A model generated the notes under the pieces. The model had not been told where the DNA came from. It ran no database searches and saw only the letters and a list, made by a program, of their open reading frames with translations. From an uncultured Draconibacterium sp. (lineage in GTDB: Bacteria > Bacteroidota > Bacteroidia > Bacteroidales > Prolixibacteraceae): DNA of 64,000 nt. Every line of letters begins with the position of its first letter. Position 1 is the first letter of the stretch. The stretch covers positions 27,476 through 91,475 of the forward strand of contig NZ_CAJXTC010000022.1 in assembly GCF_913060805.1 (NCBI RefSeq). Reading direction: 5' to 3'. The position numbers and the translations under genes are program-made. This document shows, piece by piece, positions 47,090-57,294 of this stretch.

Positions 47090-47641
47090 TTAAAGATATA
47101 AAATTACAAATATTAAAGGAACAATAAAACCGGCAACCGTCAGCCACCAGCCCCAACGTTTAAATCCTCTTTTTCCTTTTAAAATAAAAAGGCCAGAAAC
47201 GGCTACAAACAAGAGAATTACAGCCATTGCATCACTCACCCACTTCCACGCGGTTCCCAGCGTTGCACGGTGTAGTTTGTTCATACTAAACACCAATGGC
47301 CGACGCTGTAGATAACGCATTCTTCCCTCACCTGAACCGGGAAAGAGAATTACCTCTCCGTTCGCAATAAACACCTTTATATCGCCATCATTATCAACGT
47401 AGTGCTTCTTATATACCACATCGGGCTGAACAGACTCCACAATTTCCTGAATTTCATCATCGGGATACGATTGTTGAGGTTGTAAATTGTGGGTAAAATC
47501 CGTGATTATTATTTTGTAATCAGGGTTGAAATCGTGACGATGGTTCAAATAGATTCCCGACACGGCATAAACGATTGTCATGGCCACAATAAAGTATCCA
47601 AAATCGCGGTGTAAAATGCGTAGAAGTTTCCGAATTTTCAT
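47090..47641 (-). CDS. PepSY-associated TM helix protein
   Basis: 183 aa; LLRILHRDFGYFIVAMTIVYAVSGIYLNHRHDFNPDYKI; HRATLGTAWKWVSDAMAVILLFVAVSGLFILKGKRGFKRWG. Confidence 0.85.
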   Translation of the reverse strand: MKIRKLLRILHRDFGYFIVAMTIVYAVSGIYLNHRHDFNPDYKIIITDFTHNLQPQQSYPDDEIQEIVESVQPDVVYKKHYVDNDGDIKVFIANGEVILFPGSGEGRMRYLQRRPLVFSMNKLHRATLGTAWKWVSDAMAVILLFVAVSGLFILKGKRGFKRWGWWLTVAGFIVPLIFVILYL

Positions 47642-47877
47642 CTTATTAAAATTGTTTATTTAATTGGTATAAGATGTAACTCCCGATGAATTTTAAAATG
47701 TTAAAATTCAAGGTCGTTTCATAGATAAATTCTTTTGAGGGTAAATATATGATAAATGGCTTGATTAGCAGTTTAACAAAAAATATTAAATATTAACATT
47801 ATTGGAAAATGTTGATAATCAATATAAACCGCATGAGGTTTACGATTTGAGCGTTTAATTCGGGTATTTTTGTCTTT

Positions 47878-48003
47878 ATAAGAGAAATCAAGTATTGACA
47901 CGAAAAACATATAGTTGTATATTGCAGTCATCCTAGTGTACTAGGGCTCTGGTTTTATCACAACTTAATTGGGTACCTCCGGCTATTGAGCCGGAGGTTT
48001 TTT
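47878..48003 (+). ncRNA. candidate orphan small RNA
   Basis: TATTTTTG (TAnnTTTG box) at 47865-47872, CCTAG-TGTA-CTAGG hairpin at 47932-47945, strong terminator at 47976-48003; no ORF between. Confidence 0.4.
47976..48003 (+). terminator. strong orphan terminator
   Basis: CCTCCGGC-TATTGA-GCCGGAGG followed by TTTTTT on +; both flanking genes are on -. Confidence 0.88.
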
Positions 48004-48040
48004 CATGTCTTTTTTATAGTAAATGCTTACTAAAAAGCTC

Positions 48041-48457
48041 TTATTTATCCATATAAAAATCGTTTAGCGAAACCAGGTCTTCGGAGTTACAAACCGGGCA
48101 TTTCTCTTTGTTTTCAGAATAATCGCTAAAACTTGCTTTACAACTGTTACATCTGAACCAGTTTTTATCGAAATAAACGTCACCACCTCTGAAAATTAGG
48201 TCTCTTCCCTCAACAAACGCCGTAGCTACTTTATTTCGTGCTTCTTCGTAAATACGGGTTAATGTTGGGCGCGAAACATCCATGTAAACAGCTGCTTCTT
48301 CCTGGGTAAGATTTTGGTAATCTAACAAGCGGATCGCTTCATATTCTTCGAGGTGCAAAACAACTTCATTTGTTTTCCGTCCACGAACACCATAAACCGA
48401 CATACCTTTAATTACCGGAGGTACCTGAATCCTTCTGTTTCTTTTTCTTCTTGGCAT
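48041..48457 (-). CDS. DUF134 HTH protein with C-terminal zinc-ribbon
   Basis: 138 aa; MPRRKRNRRI, LHLEEYEAIRLLDYQNLTQEEAAVYMDVSRPTLTRIYEEAR; CNSCKASF ... CPVCNSED. Confidence 0.92.
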   Translation of the reverse strand: MPRRKRNRRIQVPPVIKGMSVYGVRGRKTNEVVLHLEEYEAIRLLDYQNLTQEEAAVYMDVSRPTLTRIYEEARNKVATAFVEGRDLIFRGGDVYFDKNWFRCNSCKASFSDYSENKEKCPVCNSEDLVSLNDFYMDK

Positions 48458-48458
48458 A

Positions 48459-49532
48459 TTAAATCGTGTTAAGTTTATTTAGTAAAAAGTGGTCAACTAA
48501 AACCAATGCAGCCATTGCCTCAACGATGGGAACAGCACGTGGAAGCACGCAAGGATCGTGTCTTCCTTTCGGATGAATTTTTATACTTTTCTCATCCTTG
48601 TCGAGTGTTTGTTGCTCTTTTAATAAGGTAGCGATGGGCTTAAATGCAACATTAAAATAAATGTCTTCGCCATTGGAAATACCTCCCTGAATGCCACCTG
48701 AGTTATTCGTTTTTGTACGAACGCCTTCGTCTGTTTTTATGAAAATGTCGTTGTGCTCCGAGCCGCTGAGTTTAGTTCCTTCGAAACCCGAACCGTATTC
48801 AAATCCTTTTACGGCATTAATTCCGAGCATTGCAAAACCCATGTCGGCATGCAGTTTATTAAAAACGGGTTCTCCCCATCCTGCCGGCACACCTGTAGCA
48901 ACACCGGTAATTACACCACCAACTGTATCGTGTTCGCGTCCGGCTTTTTCAATCCGCGCGATCATATGGTCGGCTACTTCCTGATCGGGGCAACGTACAA
49001 TGTTATCCTCGGTTGCAGCAAGATCGAGTTCTTTGTAGCTTTTCTGCAATTTAATTTCGCCCACCTGCGATACAAAAGCCTGAATAGAAACACCGGCTTT
49101 TGCCAGTATTTGTTTGGCAATTGCACCGGCTACAACACGCGCAATGGTTTCGCGTGCCGATGATCTGCCGCCTCCGCGATGATCGCGCGTACCGTATTTT
49201 TTAGTGTAAGTAAAATCGGCATGCGACGGACGATATACATCTTTGAGGTCGTTGTAATCGTTTGAGTGTTGGTCTTTGTTCCAAATAGCAAAAGCTATCG
49301 GAGTTCCCTGTGTTTTTCCTTCAAATACTCCGGACAGAAACTCCACCTGATCGGGCTCTTTACGTTGTGTAGTAATTTTCGACTGTCCTGGTTTTCTGCG
49401 GGCCAGGTCTTTTTGAATTAAATCTATATCGAGCTCAACCCCGGCAGGACAACCATCGATAATACCTCCGATTCCTCGTCCGTGAGATTCGCCAAATGAG
49501 GTTAAGCGAAATATCTTTCCAAAAGTGTTCAT
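48459..49532 (-). CDS. aroC: chorismate synthase
   Basis: [45 protein letters not shown]-like [29 protein letters not shown]; start moved to MNTFG. Confidence 0.97.
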   Translation of the reverse strand: MNTFGKIFRLTSFGESHGRGIGGIIDGCPAGVELDIDLIQKDLARRKPGQSKITTQRKEPDQVEFLSGVFEGKTQGTPIAFAIWNKDQHSNDYNDLKDVYRPSHADFTYTKKYGTRDHRGGGRSSARETIARVVAGAIAKQILAKAGVSIQAFVSQVGEIKLQKSYKELDLAATEDNIVRCPDQEVADHMIARIEKAGREHDTVGGVITGVATGVPAGWGEPVFNKLHADMGFAMLGINAVKGFEYGSGFEGTKLSGSEHNDIFIKTDEGVRTKTNNSGGIQGGISNGEDIYFNVAFKPIATLLKEQQTLDKDEKSIKIHPKGRHDPCVLPRAVPIVEAMAALVLVDHFLLNKLNTI

Positions 49533-49635
49533 CTGTAAAATATTGTTTGTTACTTTTTGTAACAATTAGATCTCGTGTAAATGGTAGCTACAATGAAGTA
49601 GTTGATTTTCACACAATCAGTTCTATAATGTGAGA

Positions 49636-49668
49636 AACCCCGTTTCCATTACCAAATGAAAACAGGGT
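49636..49668 (-). terminator. terminator downstream of the SlyD-like gene
   Basis: Imperfect stem AACCCTGTTTTCATTTGGTAATGGAAACGGGGTTT on the minus strand. Confidence 0.55.
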
Positions 49669-49703
49669 TAAAATAATTAAATTGAACTTATTATCAAAAT
49701 TTA

Positions 49704-50300
49704 TTAGCAGCCGCAGCCACAGCCACCACCGCTTTCAGTTCCGCAAGAACCATCATTGCATCCACCATCGTTACAACCACCGTCGCTGCTTCCACAGCCA
49801 CAGCCGCCGCCACCTCCTGAAAGGATCTGTGCAACTTCTTCGTCTGATGCTTCGCGAACGTCAACAACTTTACCTGCAAAAAATAAATCTTCGCCCGCCA
49901 GTGGGTGGTTGAAGTCCATTTTTACAATTTCGTCGTTAACCTCTAATACCAATCCGTTTAAACGCTGGCCGTTACTGCTCATCATTGGTACAGTATTGCC
50001 AACTTTAATCAATTCTGCGTCGAATTCACCATTCACCAAAAACACATTTTTTGGCAACTCAACAACTGCTTCGTTGTTTACTGCGCCATATGCATCGGTG
50101 CTGGCAATTTTAATTGTGAAAGGATCGTCTTGTTTCAAACCGATCAATTCAGATTCGAACTTTGGTAGCATCATTCCTGCTCCGTAAAGGAACTCTAAAG
50201 GTTGTTCAGTTGTTGCCTGTTCAACCAATTCTCCTTGCTCGTTGTCGATACGAAGATCGTACGTCAACTTCACCATTTTATATTTTCCAATCTCTAACAT
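49704..50300 (-). CDS. slyD: FKBP-type peptidyl-prolyl isomerase, SlyD-like, with Cys/Gly-rich tail
   Basis: PLEFLYGAGMMLPKFESELIGLKQDD, MDFNHPLAGEDLFFAGKVVDVREA; tail GGGGGCGCGSSDGGCNDGGCNDGSCGTESGGGCGCGC. Exact start uncertain (50300 or 50276). Confidence 0.92.
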   Translation of the reverse strand: MLEIGKYKMVKLTYDLRIDNEQGELVEQATTEQPLEFLYGAGMMLPKFESELIGLKQDDPFTIKIASTDAYGAVNNEAVVELPKNVFLVNGEFDAELIKVGNTVPMMSSNGQRLNGLVLEVNDEIVKMDFNHPLAGEDLFFAGKVVDVREASDEEVAQILSGGGGGCGCGSSDGGCNDGGCNDGSCGTESGGGCGCGC

Positions 50301-50385
50301 ATTCTTTAATTCTTGATAATCCGCAAAATAAGTTATTTTCAAATCTCTAACAAAATACTTGCAGATCCTCTATTCAGTTTTAACA

Positions 50386-51216
50386 TTAATTTTTACTATT
50401 CTTAAAAACCACCTCGGGTTTCTTTATGGCTCTGTAAACCAATAATGCGCCAATAAGTACAAATGGAACACTTAACCACTGCCCCATGTTCAATGCCATA
50501 CCGGCTTCAAAAGCTTCCTGGTCTTCTTTTATAAACTCGATAAAGAAACGAGCTGTGAAGATGAAAACGAAGAAGGCGCCCAGCAATAAGCCCGGACGAT
50601 TTTTAGCACTTGTTTTCCAATATAAATACGTTAACACACCAAACGAAACCAGGTATGATAACGCTTCATATATCTGTGTAGGATGTTTTGCTACCGTTTC
50701 GCCGTTTCTTTCGAAAATTACGCCCCAAGGCAATGCTGTTTGAATTCCGTAGATTTCAGAGTTCATCAGGTTTCCGGTGCGAATAAACGCTGCAACCAAA
50801 GCCGTGGGAACTACAATTCGGTCGAGTGTCCAAAGCATGGTACGTTTGGTTACCCATTTTGAATGCAGGTACATGGCAATTAAAATACCCAATGCCCCGC
50901 CATGACTGGCCAGTCCGCCGTGCCAAACCTTTATAATTTCGCCCGGGTTTTGCGAGTAATAATCCCAGCCATAAAAGAAAACGTGGCCAAGACGAGCACC
51001 AACAACAGTTGCTATTATAATGTAAAAGAACAGGCTGTCGATCCATTTCTGATCTACATTCTCCGACTTTAGCATTTTCTCGCCAATGTAGTAGCCAATT
51101 AAAAATCCTGAGGCAAACAATAAACCATACCATCGAATTGACAGTGGCCCAAGGCTAAATATTTCAGGATCGACATTCCAGTGAATGAAGCTCAGTAAAC
51201 TGATCATATTCATCAT
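50386..51216 (-). CDS. lgt: prolipoprotein diacylglyceryl transferase
   Basis: 276 aa; IRWYGLLFASGFLIGYYIGEKML, VVGARLGHVFFYGWDYY, HGGLASHGGALGILIAMY, GNLMNSEIYG, HPTQIYEAL. Confidence 0.97.
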   Translation of the reverse strand: MMNMISLLSFIHWNVDPEIFSLGPLSIRWYGLLFASGFLIGYYIGEKMLKSENVDQKWIDSLFFYIIIATVVGARLGHVFFYGWDYYSQNPGEIIKVWHGGLASHGGALGILIAMYLHSKWVTKRTMLWTLDRIVVPTALVAAFIRTGNLMNSEIYGIQTALPWGVIFERNGETVAKHPTQIYEALSYLVSFGVLTYLYWKTSAKNRPGLLLGAFFVFIFTARFFIEFIKEDQEAFEAGMALNMGQWLSVPFVLIGALLVYRAIKKPEVVFKNSKN

Positions 51217-51225
51217 GTAGTTTGA

Positions 51226-54200
51226 TTATAAATCACCACCTCTTCCGTGGCATTGTTTGTATTTTTTGCCGCTTCCGCAAGGACAAGGATCGTTACGTCC
51301 AACACGTTTTTCAACTTTAACCGGTTGTGGTTTCGCCTTTTCAGCCGTATTTGTATTGGCACCTTCCATAGCATTTTCAGCCGATGGCAGTTCCGATTTT
51401 TGCGTTTTATAACGACTCATATCGGTTCTGCGTCGTGCTTCTGCTTCACGCACCTGTTCCGGGCTCTGAATAGGAATCTGACCTTTCATTAAGGTTGAAA
51501 CAACGTCCTTATTCACCTTGGCAACCATTACCTTAAACAGGTTAAACGACTCGAACTTGTAAATCAATAACGGGTCCTTTTGCTCGTAAGTAGCATTTTG
51601 TACCGATTGTTTTAAGTCGTCCATCTCGCGAAGTTGCTCTTTCCACGATTCATCGATGGTGTTCAGAACAATTTGTTTCTGGTACGATTTTACCAATTCC
51701 TTACCTTTATTATCGTAGGCCTTTTCAAGGTTACAGATAATCTGGAAAACACGTTTTCCATCGGTAATCGGAACAACAATATTTTTGTAAACCTCTTTTT
51801 TGGTTTCGTATACATTTTTAATAACCGGATAAGCTTGCTGTGCAATGGTTTCAACTTTGCGGTTATAGTTGTTGATCATTTTTTCGTAAATGCGCTGGGT
51901 TACCTCCGCGGCATTCAAACTTTTGAATTCGTCCTGATTTACAGGTGTTTCTAACGAAAGTAAACGCATCAGTTCCATGTTGAAATCTTCAAACATATCA
52001 GAACCGTGGTATTCATTAACCAACTCTTCAACCGAGTCGTACATCATGTTCAGCACATCAACTTCCAAACGTTCGCCGTATAAAGCGTGACGACGTTTTT
52101 TGTAGATCACTTCACGCTGCGAGTTCATCACATCATCGTATTCCAGCAAACGCTTACGAATACCGAAGTTGTTCTCCTCAACTTTTTTCTGTGCACGTTC
52201 AATCGATTTAGAGATCATTGAGTGTTGAATCACCTCTCCGTCTTCCAAACCGAGTTTGTCCATCACTCCGGAAATACGATCGGAGCCGAACAAACGCATC
52301 AGGTTGTCTTCCAACGACACATAGAACTGCGAAGAACCCGGGTCTCCCTGACGTCCTGCACGTCCTCGCAGCTGTCTGTCAACACGTCTCGAGTCGTGAC
52401 GCTCGGTACCAATAATTGCCAAACCGCCGGCTTTTTTCACCTCGTCAGTAAGCTTAATATCGGTACCACGACCTGCCATGTTGGTTGCAATTGTTACTGC
52501 TCCCGGCTGACCGGCTTCGGCAACAATGTCGGCCTCACGAGCGTGTAACTTCGCATTCAAAACGTTGTGCTTAATACCTTTTATTTTCAGCATTCGGCTG
52601 AGTAATTCCGATATTTCAACCGATGTAGTACCCACCAATACCGGACGACCTTTTTTGTTGAGTTCAACAATTTCGTCGCTAACTGCATTGTATTTTTCGC
52701 GCTTGGTTTTGAAAACCAGGTCTTCCCTATCGTCGCGAACAATCGGACGGTTGGTAGGAATTACCACAACTTCCAATTCGTAGATATCCCAGAATTCGCC
52801 TGCTTCTGTTTCCGCAGTACCGGTCATACCGGAAAGTTTGTGGTACATTCTGAAATAGTTCTGAAGCGTAATAGTTGCAAAAGTTTGCGTTGCCGCTTCA
52901 ACTTTCACCTGTTCTTTGGCTTCAATTGCCTGGTGTAAACCATCAGAATAACGACGACCTTCCATAATACGTCCGGTCTGCTCGTCAACAATTTTCACCT
53001 TGTTGTCGATAACCACATATTCCACATCTTTTTCGAACATGGCGTATGCTTTTAACAACTGGTTTATAGTATGAACACGCTCTGATTTAACAGCGTAGTC
53101 CTGCAATAACTTGTCTTTTTCAACCTGAATGTCTTCCGGTGCTTTTTCGCTGTTTTCCAGCTCAGCCATTTTTCCACCCATATCAGGCAGAACGAAGAAT
53201 TCAGCATCTTCAAAACCGGCAGAAATCAAATCGATACCTTTATCGGTAAGCTCAACCGAGTTTTGCTTCTCTTCGATAACAAAAAACAATGGGTCGGTTA
53301 CAATATGCATGTTTTTGCTGTTCTCCTGCATGTACAGATTTTCTGTTTTCTGCATAACAGCTTTCATACCTTCCTCACTCAAAAACTTAATGATGGATTT
53401 GTTTTTAGGCATCCCTTTGTGGGCACGCAATAAAAGCAAACCACCTTCTTTTTTCTCTTCTGAAGTTGCATCGGGTTTGGTAAGCAGGCGTTTGGCATCG
53501 ATAAATACTTTATTTACCAGTTCGCGCTGCGCACGGTATAATTTTTCTACGTAAACTTTCAGTTCTTCAAACTGCTGATTATCGCCTTTTGGCACCGGAC
53601 CGGAAATAATAAGTGGTGTACGGGCATCATCAACCAATACCGAGTCAACCTCGTCGACGATGGCGTAGTGATGTTTGCGCTGCACCAAATCCTCAGGATT
53701 AATGGCCATGTTATCGCGCAGATAATCGAAACCAAATTCGTTGTTGGTACCAAAAGTAATATCCGAGTTGTATGCTTTTCTTCGGGCTTCAGAGTTTGGC
53801 TGGTGTTTGTCGATACAATCAACCGATAATCCGTGGAACTCGTAAATTGGCCCCATCCACTCGGCATCACGTTTCGACAGGTAGTCGTTAACCGTTACGA
53901 TGTGCACCCCTTTTCCGGTAAGTGCATTCAAAAATACAGGCAATGTTGCCACAAGCGTTTTACCTTCACCGGTTGCCATCTCGGCAATGTTACCCTGATG
54001 AAGTACCACACCACCAATCAGCTGCACATCGTAGTGAACCATGTTCCAGGTTACCCGGTTTCCGCCGGCCAACCAGCTGTTCTCCCAAATGGCTTTGTCT
54101 CCGCTAATTTTAATGCTGTCGCGGGTTGCCGACAAATCGCGGTCGAAATCGTTGGCAGTAACTTCAACGCTTTCGTTTTCGAAAAACCGTCGTGCTGTAT

Positions 54201-54549
54201 CTTTTACTACCGCAAATGCTGTTGGAAGAATTTCGTTGAGAACTTCTTCTATTTTCTCATCAATTTTTTCTTCCAGCTTGTCGATACGTTCGTATATCTT
54301 TTCGCTTTCCTGAATTTCAACTTCTTCAACTTCTACTTTTAAAGCAGCAATTTCGTCCTCTTCAGGTTTAATACGATCGGCAATAATTTGCTTTAATTTC
54401 GCCGATTCGGCCCTAAGACCATCATGAGATAATTTGGAGATTCTTTCGTATTCCTCTTTTATTTTATTGACGATAGGAGTTATTTCTTTAATATCCCGCT
54501 CCGATTTGTTTCCCAGAAGTTTTCCCAGGATCTTATTTACAAATGCCAT
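51226..54549 (-). CDS. secA: preprotein translocase ATPase subunit SecA
   Basis: 1107 aa; [55 protein letters not shown]-terminal zinc motif [17 protein letters not shown]. Confidence 0.98.
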   Translation of the reverse strand: MAFVNKILGKLLGNKSERDIKEITPIVNKIKEEYERISKLSHDGLRAESAKLKQIIADRIKPEEDEIAALKVEVEEVEIQESEKIYERIDKLEEKIDEKIEEVLNEILPTAFAVVKDTARRFFENESVEVTANDFDRDLSATRDSIKISGDKAIWENSWLAGGNRVTWNMVHYDVQLIGGVVLHQGNIAEMATGEGKTLVATLPVFLNALTGKGVHIVTVNDYLSKRDAEWMGPIYEFHGLSVDCIDKHQPNSEARRKAYNSDITFGTNNEFGFDYLRDNMAINPEDLVQRKHHYAIVDEVDSVLVDDARTPLIISGPVPKGDNQQFEELKVYVEKLYRAQRELVNKVFIDAKRLLTKPDATSEEKKEGGLLLLRAHKGMPKNKSIIKFLSEEGMKAVMQKTENLYMQENSKNMHIVTDPLFFVIEEKQNSVELTDKGIDLISAGFEDAEFFVLPDMGGKMAELENSEKAPEDIQVEKDKLLQDYAVKSERVHTINQLLKAYAMFEKDVEYVVIDNKVKIVDEQTGRIMEGRRYSDGLHQAIEAKEQVKVEAATQTFATITLQNYFRMYHKLSGMTGTAETEAGEFWDIYELEVVVIPTNRPIVRDDREDLVFKTKREKYNAVSDEIVELNKKGRPVLVGTTSVEISELLSRMLKIKGIKHNVLNAKLHAREADIVAEAGQPGAVTIATNMAGRGTDIKLTDEVKKAGGLAIIGTERHDSRRVDRQLRGRAGRQGDPGSSQFYVSLEDNLMRLFGSDRISGVMDKLGLEDGEVIQHSMISKSIERAQKKVEENNFGIRKRLLEYDDVMNSQREVIYKKRRHALYGERLEVDVLNMMYDSVEELVNEYHGSDMFEDFNMELMRLLSLETPVNQDEFKSLNAAEVTQRIYEKMINNYNRKVETIAQQAYPVIKNVYETKKEVYKNIVVPITDGKRVFQIICNLEKAYDNKGKELVKSYQKQIVLNTIDESWKEQLREMDDLKQSVQNATYEQKDPLLIYKFESFNLFKVMVAKVNKDVVSTLMKGQIPIQSPEQVREAEARRRTDMSRYKTQKSELPSAENAMEGANTNTAEKAKPQPVKVEKRVGRNDPCPCGSGKKYKQCHGRGGDL

Positions 54550-54780
54550 CTGTGCAACTTATATTTAAATTATATAAAACCTGTGCAAATGTAATTAATT
54601 GTACAGGCTAAAAAAACAATCGTTTTACTTATTACTAATAATTATGCCAAATAGTTTTGAGCACTTTTTCCCGACACATTTACAGTCTCGGGAACAATTA
54701 TCTGCCACCACAACTGCCATATGCGCATAAGTTTATTCAACTTTCAAAAAGGCGACGCTGCGGTAATCGGCCAATTTTAA

Positions 54781-54788
54781 TACTTTTG
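54781..54788 (+). promoter_or_regulatory. Bacteroidota-type -7 box (TAnnTTTG)
   Basis: TACTTTTG 16 bp before the small-protein ATG at 54804. Confidence 0.45.
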
Positions 54789-54803
54789 ACGCAAATATTT
54801 CGA

Positions 54804-54986
54804 ATGGGAGATTTAAAAAATACCTGTTTTGTTTGTAAGAAACCTGTCACTTCTGAGAACTCGGAAATGAATACAACGGTTAATTTGCCGGTCTGTGCAG
54901 ATTGTAAAGGAACCGATGCAGAGAAAAAGGCAGAAAAAGAAGCCCTCGACAGCTTGGCCGACGGTTTTGTTTGCGGCTGTATATAA
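54804..54986 (+). CDS. small CXXC zinc-ribbon-like protein (60 aa)
   Basis: MGDLKNTCFVCKKPVTSENSEMNTTVNLPVCADCKGTDAEKKAEKEALDSLADGFVCGCI; promoter box immediately upstream supports the internal start. Confidence 0.6.
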   Translation: MGDLKNTCFVCKKPVTSENSEMNTTVNLPVCADCKGTDAEKKAEKEALDSLADGFVCGCI

Positions 54987-55012
54987 AAAAACCGCGATCG
55001 CTCGCGGTTCCT
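54986..55012. terminator. terminator shared by convergent genes
   Basis: AACCGCGA-TCGC-TCGCGGTT; T run on the minus strand. Confidence 0.7.
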
Positions 55013-55045
55013 TCAAAATTGCTTTCTATGAAATAAATTTGTGGT

Positions 55046-55516
55046 TTAATTTAAAAGGTGTGTGTAACCATCGTTAATCAGGTCGGGCAAATAACTTGCA
55101 ATTAATCCCAGTGCTGTTTCATCATCAACTTTATTAGGAGTGATAATGCGCTGGCGTTCCATTTCTTCCTGACTAATAACGGCTCTTGAAATTCTTTTCG
55201 GAACATCGCTCCATGCTTTTCTGGTTTCTTTAACACCAAATCCTTCGCTGGTTGCAGCGTAACTTACCTGGAAATGTTTTGAATGTACAACATACTCAAC
55301 ACCTTCAAGTGTTTTACGTTTTACAACTGTAACAGGATCTTCTTCTGCGCTGTAACTTACCGTCCAAAGTGCTTTTACCGATTTTCCCATGTAAAGATTA
55401 TCGACTTCTTCGATTTCGAACGATTTAAACTGAGTGCGTACGCCTGTTGCCGATGCACTTACTGAAACTAATACGAATGCTAAAACCAATACGGATAATA
55501 AATTTAATTTTTTCAT
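55046..55516 (-). CDS. exported protein, 156 aa, paralog A of a tandem pair
   Basis: Start at MKKLNLLSVLVLAF; signal peptide SASA|TGVRT; C-terminus TPNKVDDETALGLIASYLPDLINDGYTHLLN. Confidence 0.8.
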   Translation of the reverse strand: MKKLNLLSVLVLAFVLVSVSASATGVRTQFKSFEIEEVDNLYMGKSVKALWTVSYSAEEDPVTVVKRKTLEGVEYVVHSKHFQVSYAATSEGFGVKETRKAWSDVPKRISRAVISQEEMERQRIITPNKVDDETALGLIASYLPDLINDGYTHLLN

Positions 55517-55858
55517 GACTCTAAATTTTTGTTTTCTGACTGTAATTGTTTTCGTAATTATTTGTATTGGAGAGACGCACGAATTACATTTTGGTGACAT
55601 CCAAAAGCCTTGCTGTAAAACAGATTCCGTTCACAGAAAAAGATTGCTTTTTACATATTTAAAGATTTTACCCTATTTTATTTTCAATTTAAAATTAAAA
55701 GACACATTTGTATTTTAAATTTAAATCACTTTCCCCAAAAAGCGATTACCCCTACTCTTTCAGCAAAAATATTTCTGTAGACGAACGACAGATTTTATCG
55801 ACAAAATTTTTGTGCTTTTTTTAGTTATTTTTCATCCGAACCAACAAAAACAAAAAAA

Positions 55859-55883
55859 GCCATCCGTCATTTGACGGATGGCT
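55859..55883 (-). terminator. terminator between the two paralogs
   Basis: AGCCATCCGTCA-AA-TGACGGATGGCT followed by TTTTTT on the minus strand. Confidence 0.8.
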
Positions 55884-55918
55884 TCGAATTAAAATTACTT
55901 CTATTCTAATTATTGCGA

Positions 55919-56389
55919 TTAATTGAGTAAGTGCGTGTATCCGTCGTTTAATAAGTCAGGAAGATAGCAGGCAATTAGTCCTAAAGCCATTTTATCATCC
56001 ACCTTATTTGGCGAGATAATCTCCTGATTTTTCAATTGGTTCTGATTGATAACTGCATGGTTGATTTTGTTATCAACGTTACACCATGATTTACGAACTT
56101 GTTTTGCACCAAAACCTGCTGCAGAAGCTACGTAACGAACAGAAAAGAACTCTGAGCTCACTACATATTCAGTTCCTTCAATAGTGTTTCGTTTAACTAC
56201 TGTAACCGGTTTTTCCGAGTTGTCGTAGCTCAAGGTCCAAATTGCATCAACCTTTTTGCCCATGTACAAATCATCAACCAGGGTAAATTCAAATTCATTA
56301 AATTCGGTACGTATTCCGGTAGCATTGGCAACAGATGTGGCCATTACAAAAAATGTAACAATTGCGATTATAAAATTTACTTTTCTCAT
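55919..56389 (-). CDS. exported protein, 156 aa, paralog B of a tandem pair
   Basis: Signal peptide ...VANA|TGIRTEF; C-terminus SPNKVDDKMALGLIACYLPDLLNDGYTHLLN. Confidence 0.82.
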   Translation of the reverse strand: MRKVNFIIAIVTFFVMATSVANATGIRTEFNEFEFTLVDDLYMGKKVDAIWTLSYDNSEKPVTVVKRNTIEGTEYVVSSEFFSVRYVASAAGFGAKQVRKSWCNVDNKINHAVINQNQLKNQEIISPNKVDDKMALGLIACYLPDLLNDGYTHLLN

Positions 56390-56775
56390 GACATTAAAAT
56401 TTAAGGTTCAACTCTAAACTTTGTTATTGTTTAATTTCCGTGCAAATGAAAGACAAATTTTAATGCTGCAACAAGAAAAACTAATGCTCTAAAACACATT
56501 TCAATTGCGATTAAATCGTTGAAAATAAAAGACTTTAAGCGCAAATCATTTTCCGCTTACACTCTGATCTTTTAAAATTGAAAAACGGATTAAAAATTGA
56601 CAGAAAACCATATTTTTGCTTACACTTTAAAAACTTAAAAAAGTTTATATTTACATATTAAAAGTGCAGATTTTATCAAAAATCCCCGTGAAACACCTGC
56701 TATACGGCAGAAATGATAAAATGAAAGTTGCACACGCCGGTTGGCGAACAGTTAAAAACAAACAAGAAATGGCCT

Positions 56776-57294
56776 ATGAATTTGTCAGATATTATAAAAA
56801 ACCGTTATTCTGTTAGAAGTTACAAAGACACCGCGGTAGAAAAGGAACAACTTTTAGAAATATTGGAGGCCGGCAGGCTGGCTCCGTCGGCGGTTAATTT
56901 TCAGCCCTGGCACTTTATAGTTGTACAAGACAAAGAAATCCTGACACAATTATATAATTGTTACGACCGAAGTTGGTTTCGTTCAGCGCCGGTAATTATT
57001 GTGGCTTGTGCCGATCATTTACAATCGTGGAAACGGGCTTCGGACGGAAAAGATTCGGCCGATATCGACCTGGCAATTGCCATCGACCATATCACATTAA
57101 AAGCTACCGAATTGGGATTGGGAACTTGCTGGGTGTGTAATTTTGATGTTAACGCTTGCTCCGAAGTATTACAACTTCCGCACAATATCGAGCCTGTTGC
57201 AATGATTCCAGTGGGCTACCCCAGCAGCAAGAGACCCGACAAAAAGCGCAAACCTATTGACGAGATCGTTCATTTCGACCGCTTTAATCCCTAG
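56776..57294 (+). CDS. nitroreductase family protein
   Basis: MNLSDIIKNRYSVRSYKD, AGRLAPSAVNFQPWHFIVV, ELGLGTCWVCNF; start moved to MNLSD. Confidence 0.92.
   Translation: MNLSDIIKNRYSVRSYKDTAVEKEQLLEILEAGRLAPSAVNFQPWHFIVVQDKEILTQLYNCYDRSWFRSAPVIIVACADHLQSWKRASDGKDSADIDLAIAIDHITLKATELGLGTCWVCNFDVNACSEVLQLPHNIEPVAMIPVGYPSSKRPDKKRKPIDEIVHFDRFNP

Noticed and set aside
47878-48003. tRNA, 6S RNA or riboswitch identity for the orphan transcript
   Set aside because: No cloverleaf; shorter than typical 6S RNA; no downstream gene on + for a riboswitch. Kept only as a generic sRNA candidate.
53833-54342. 169-aa + strand ORF
   Set aside because: Antisense shadow of secA.
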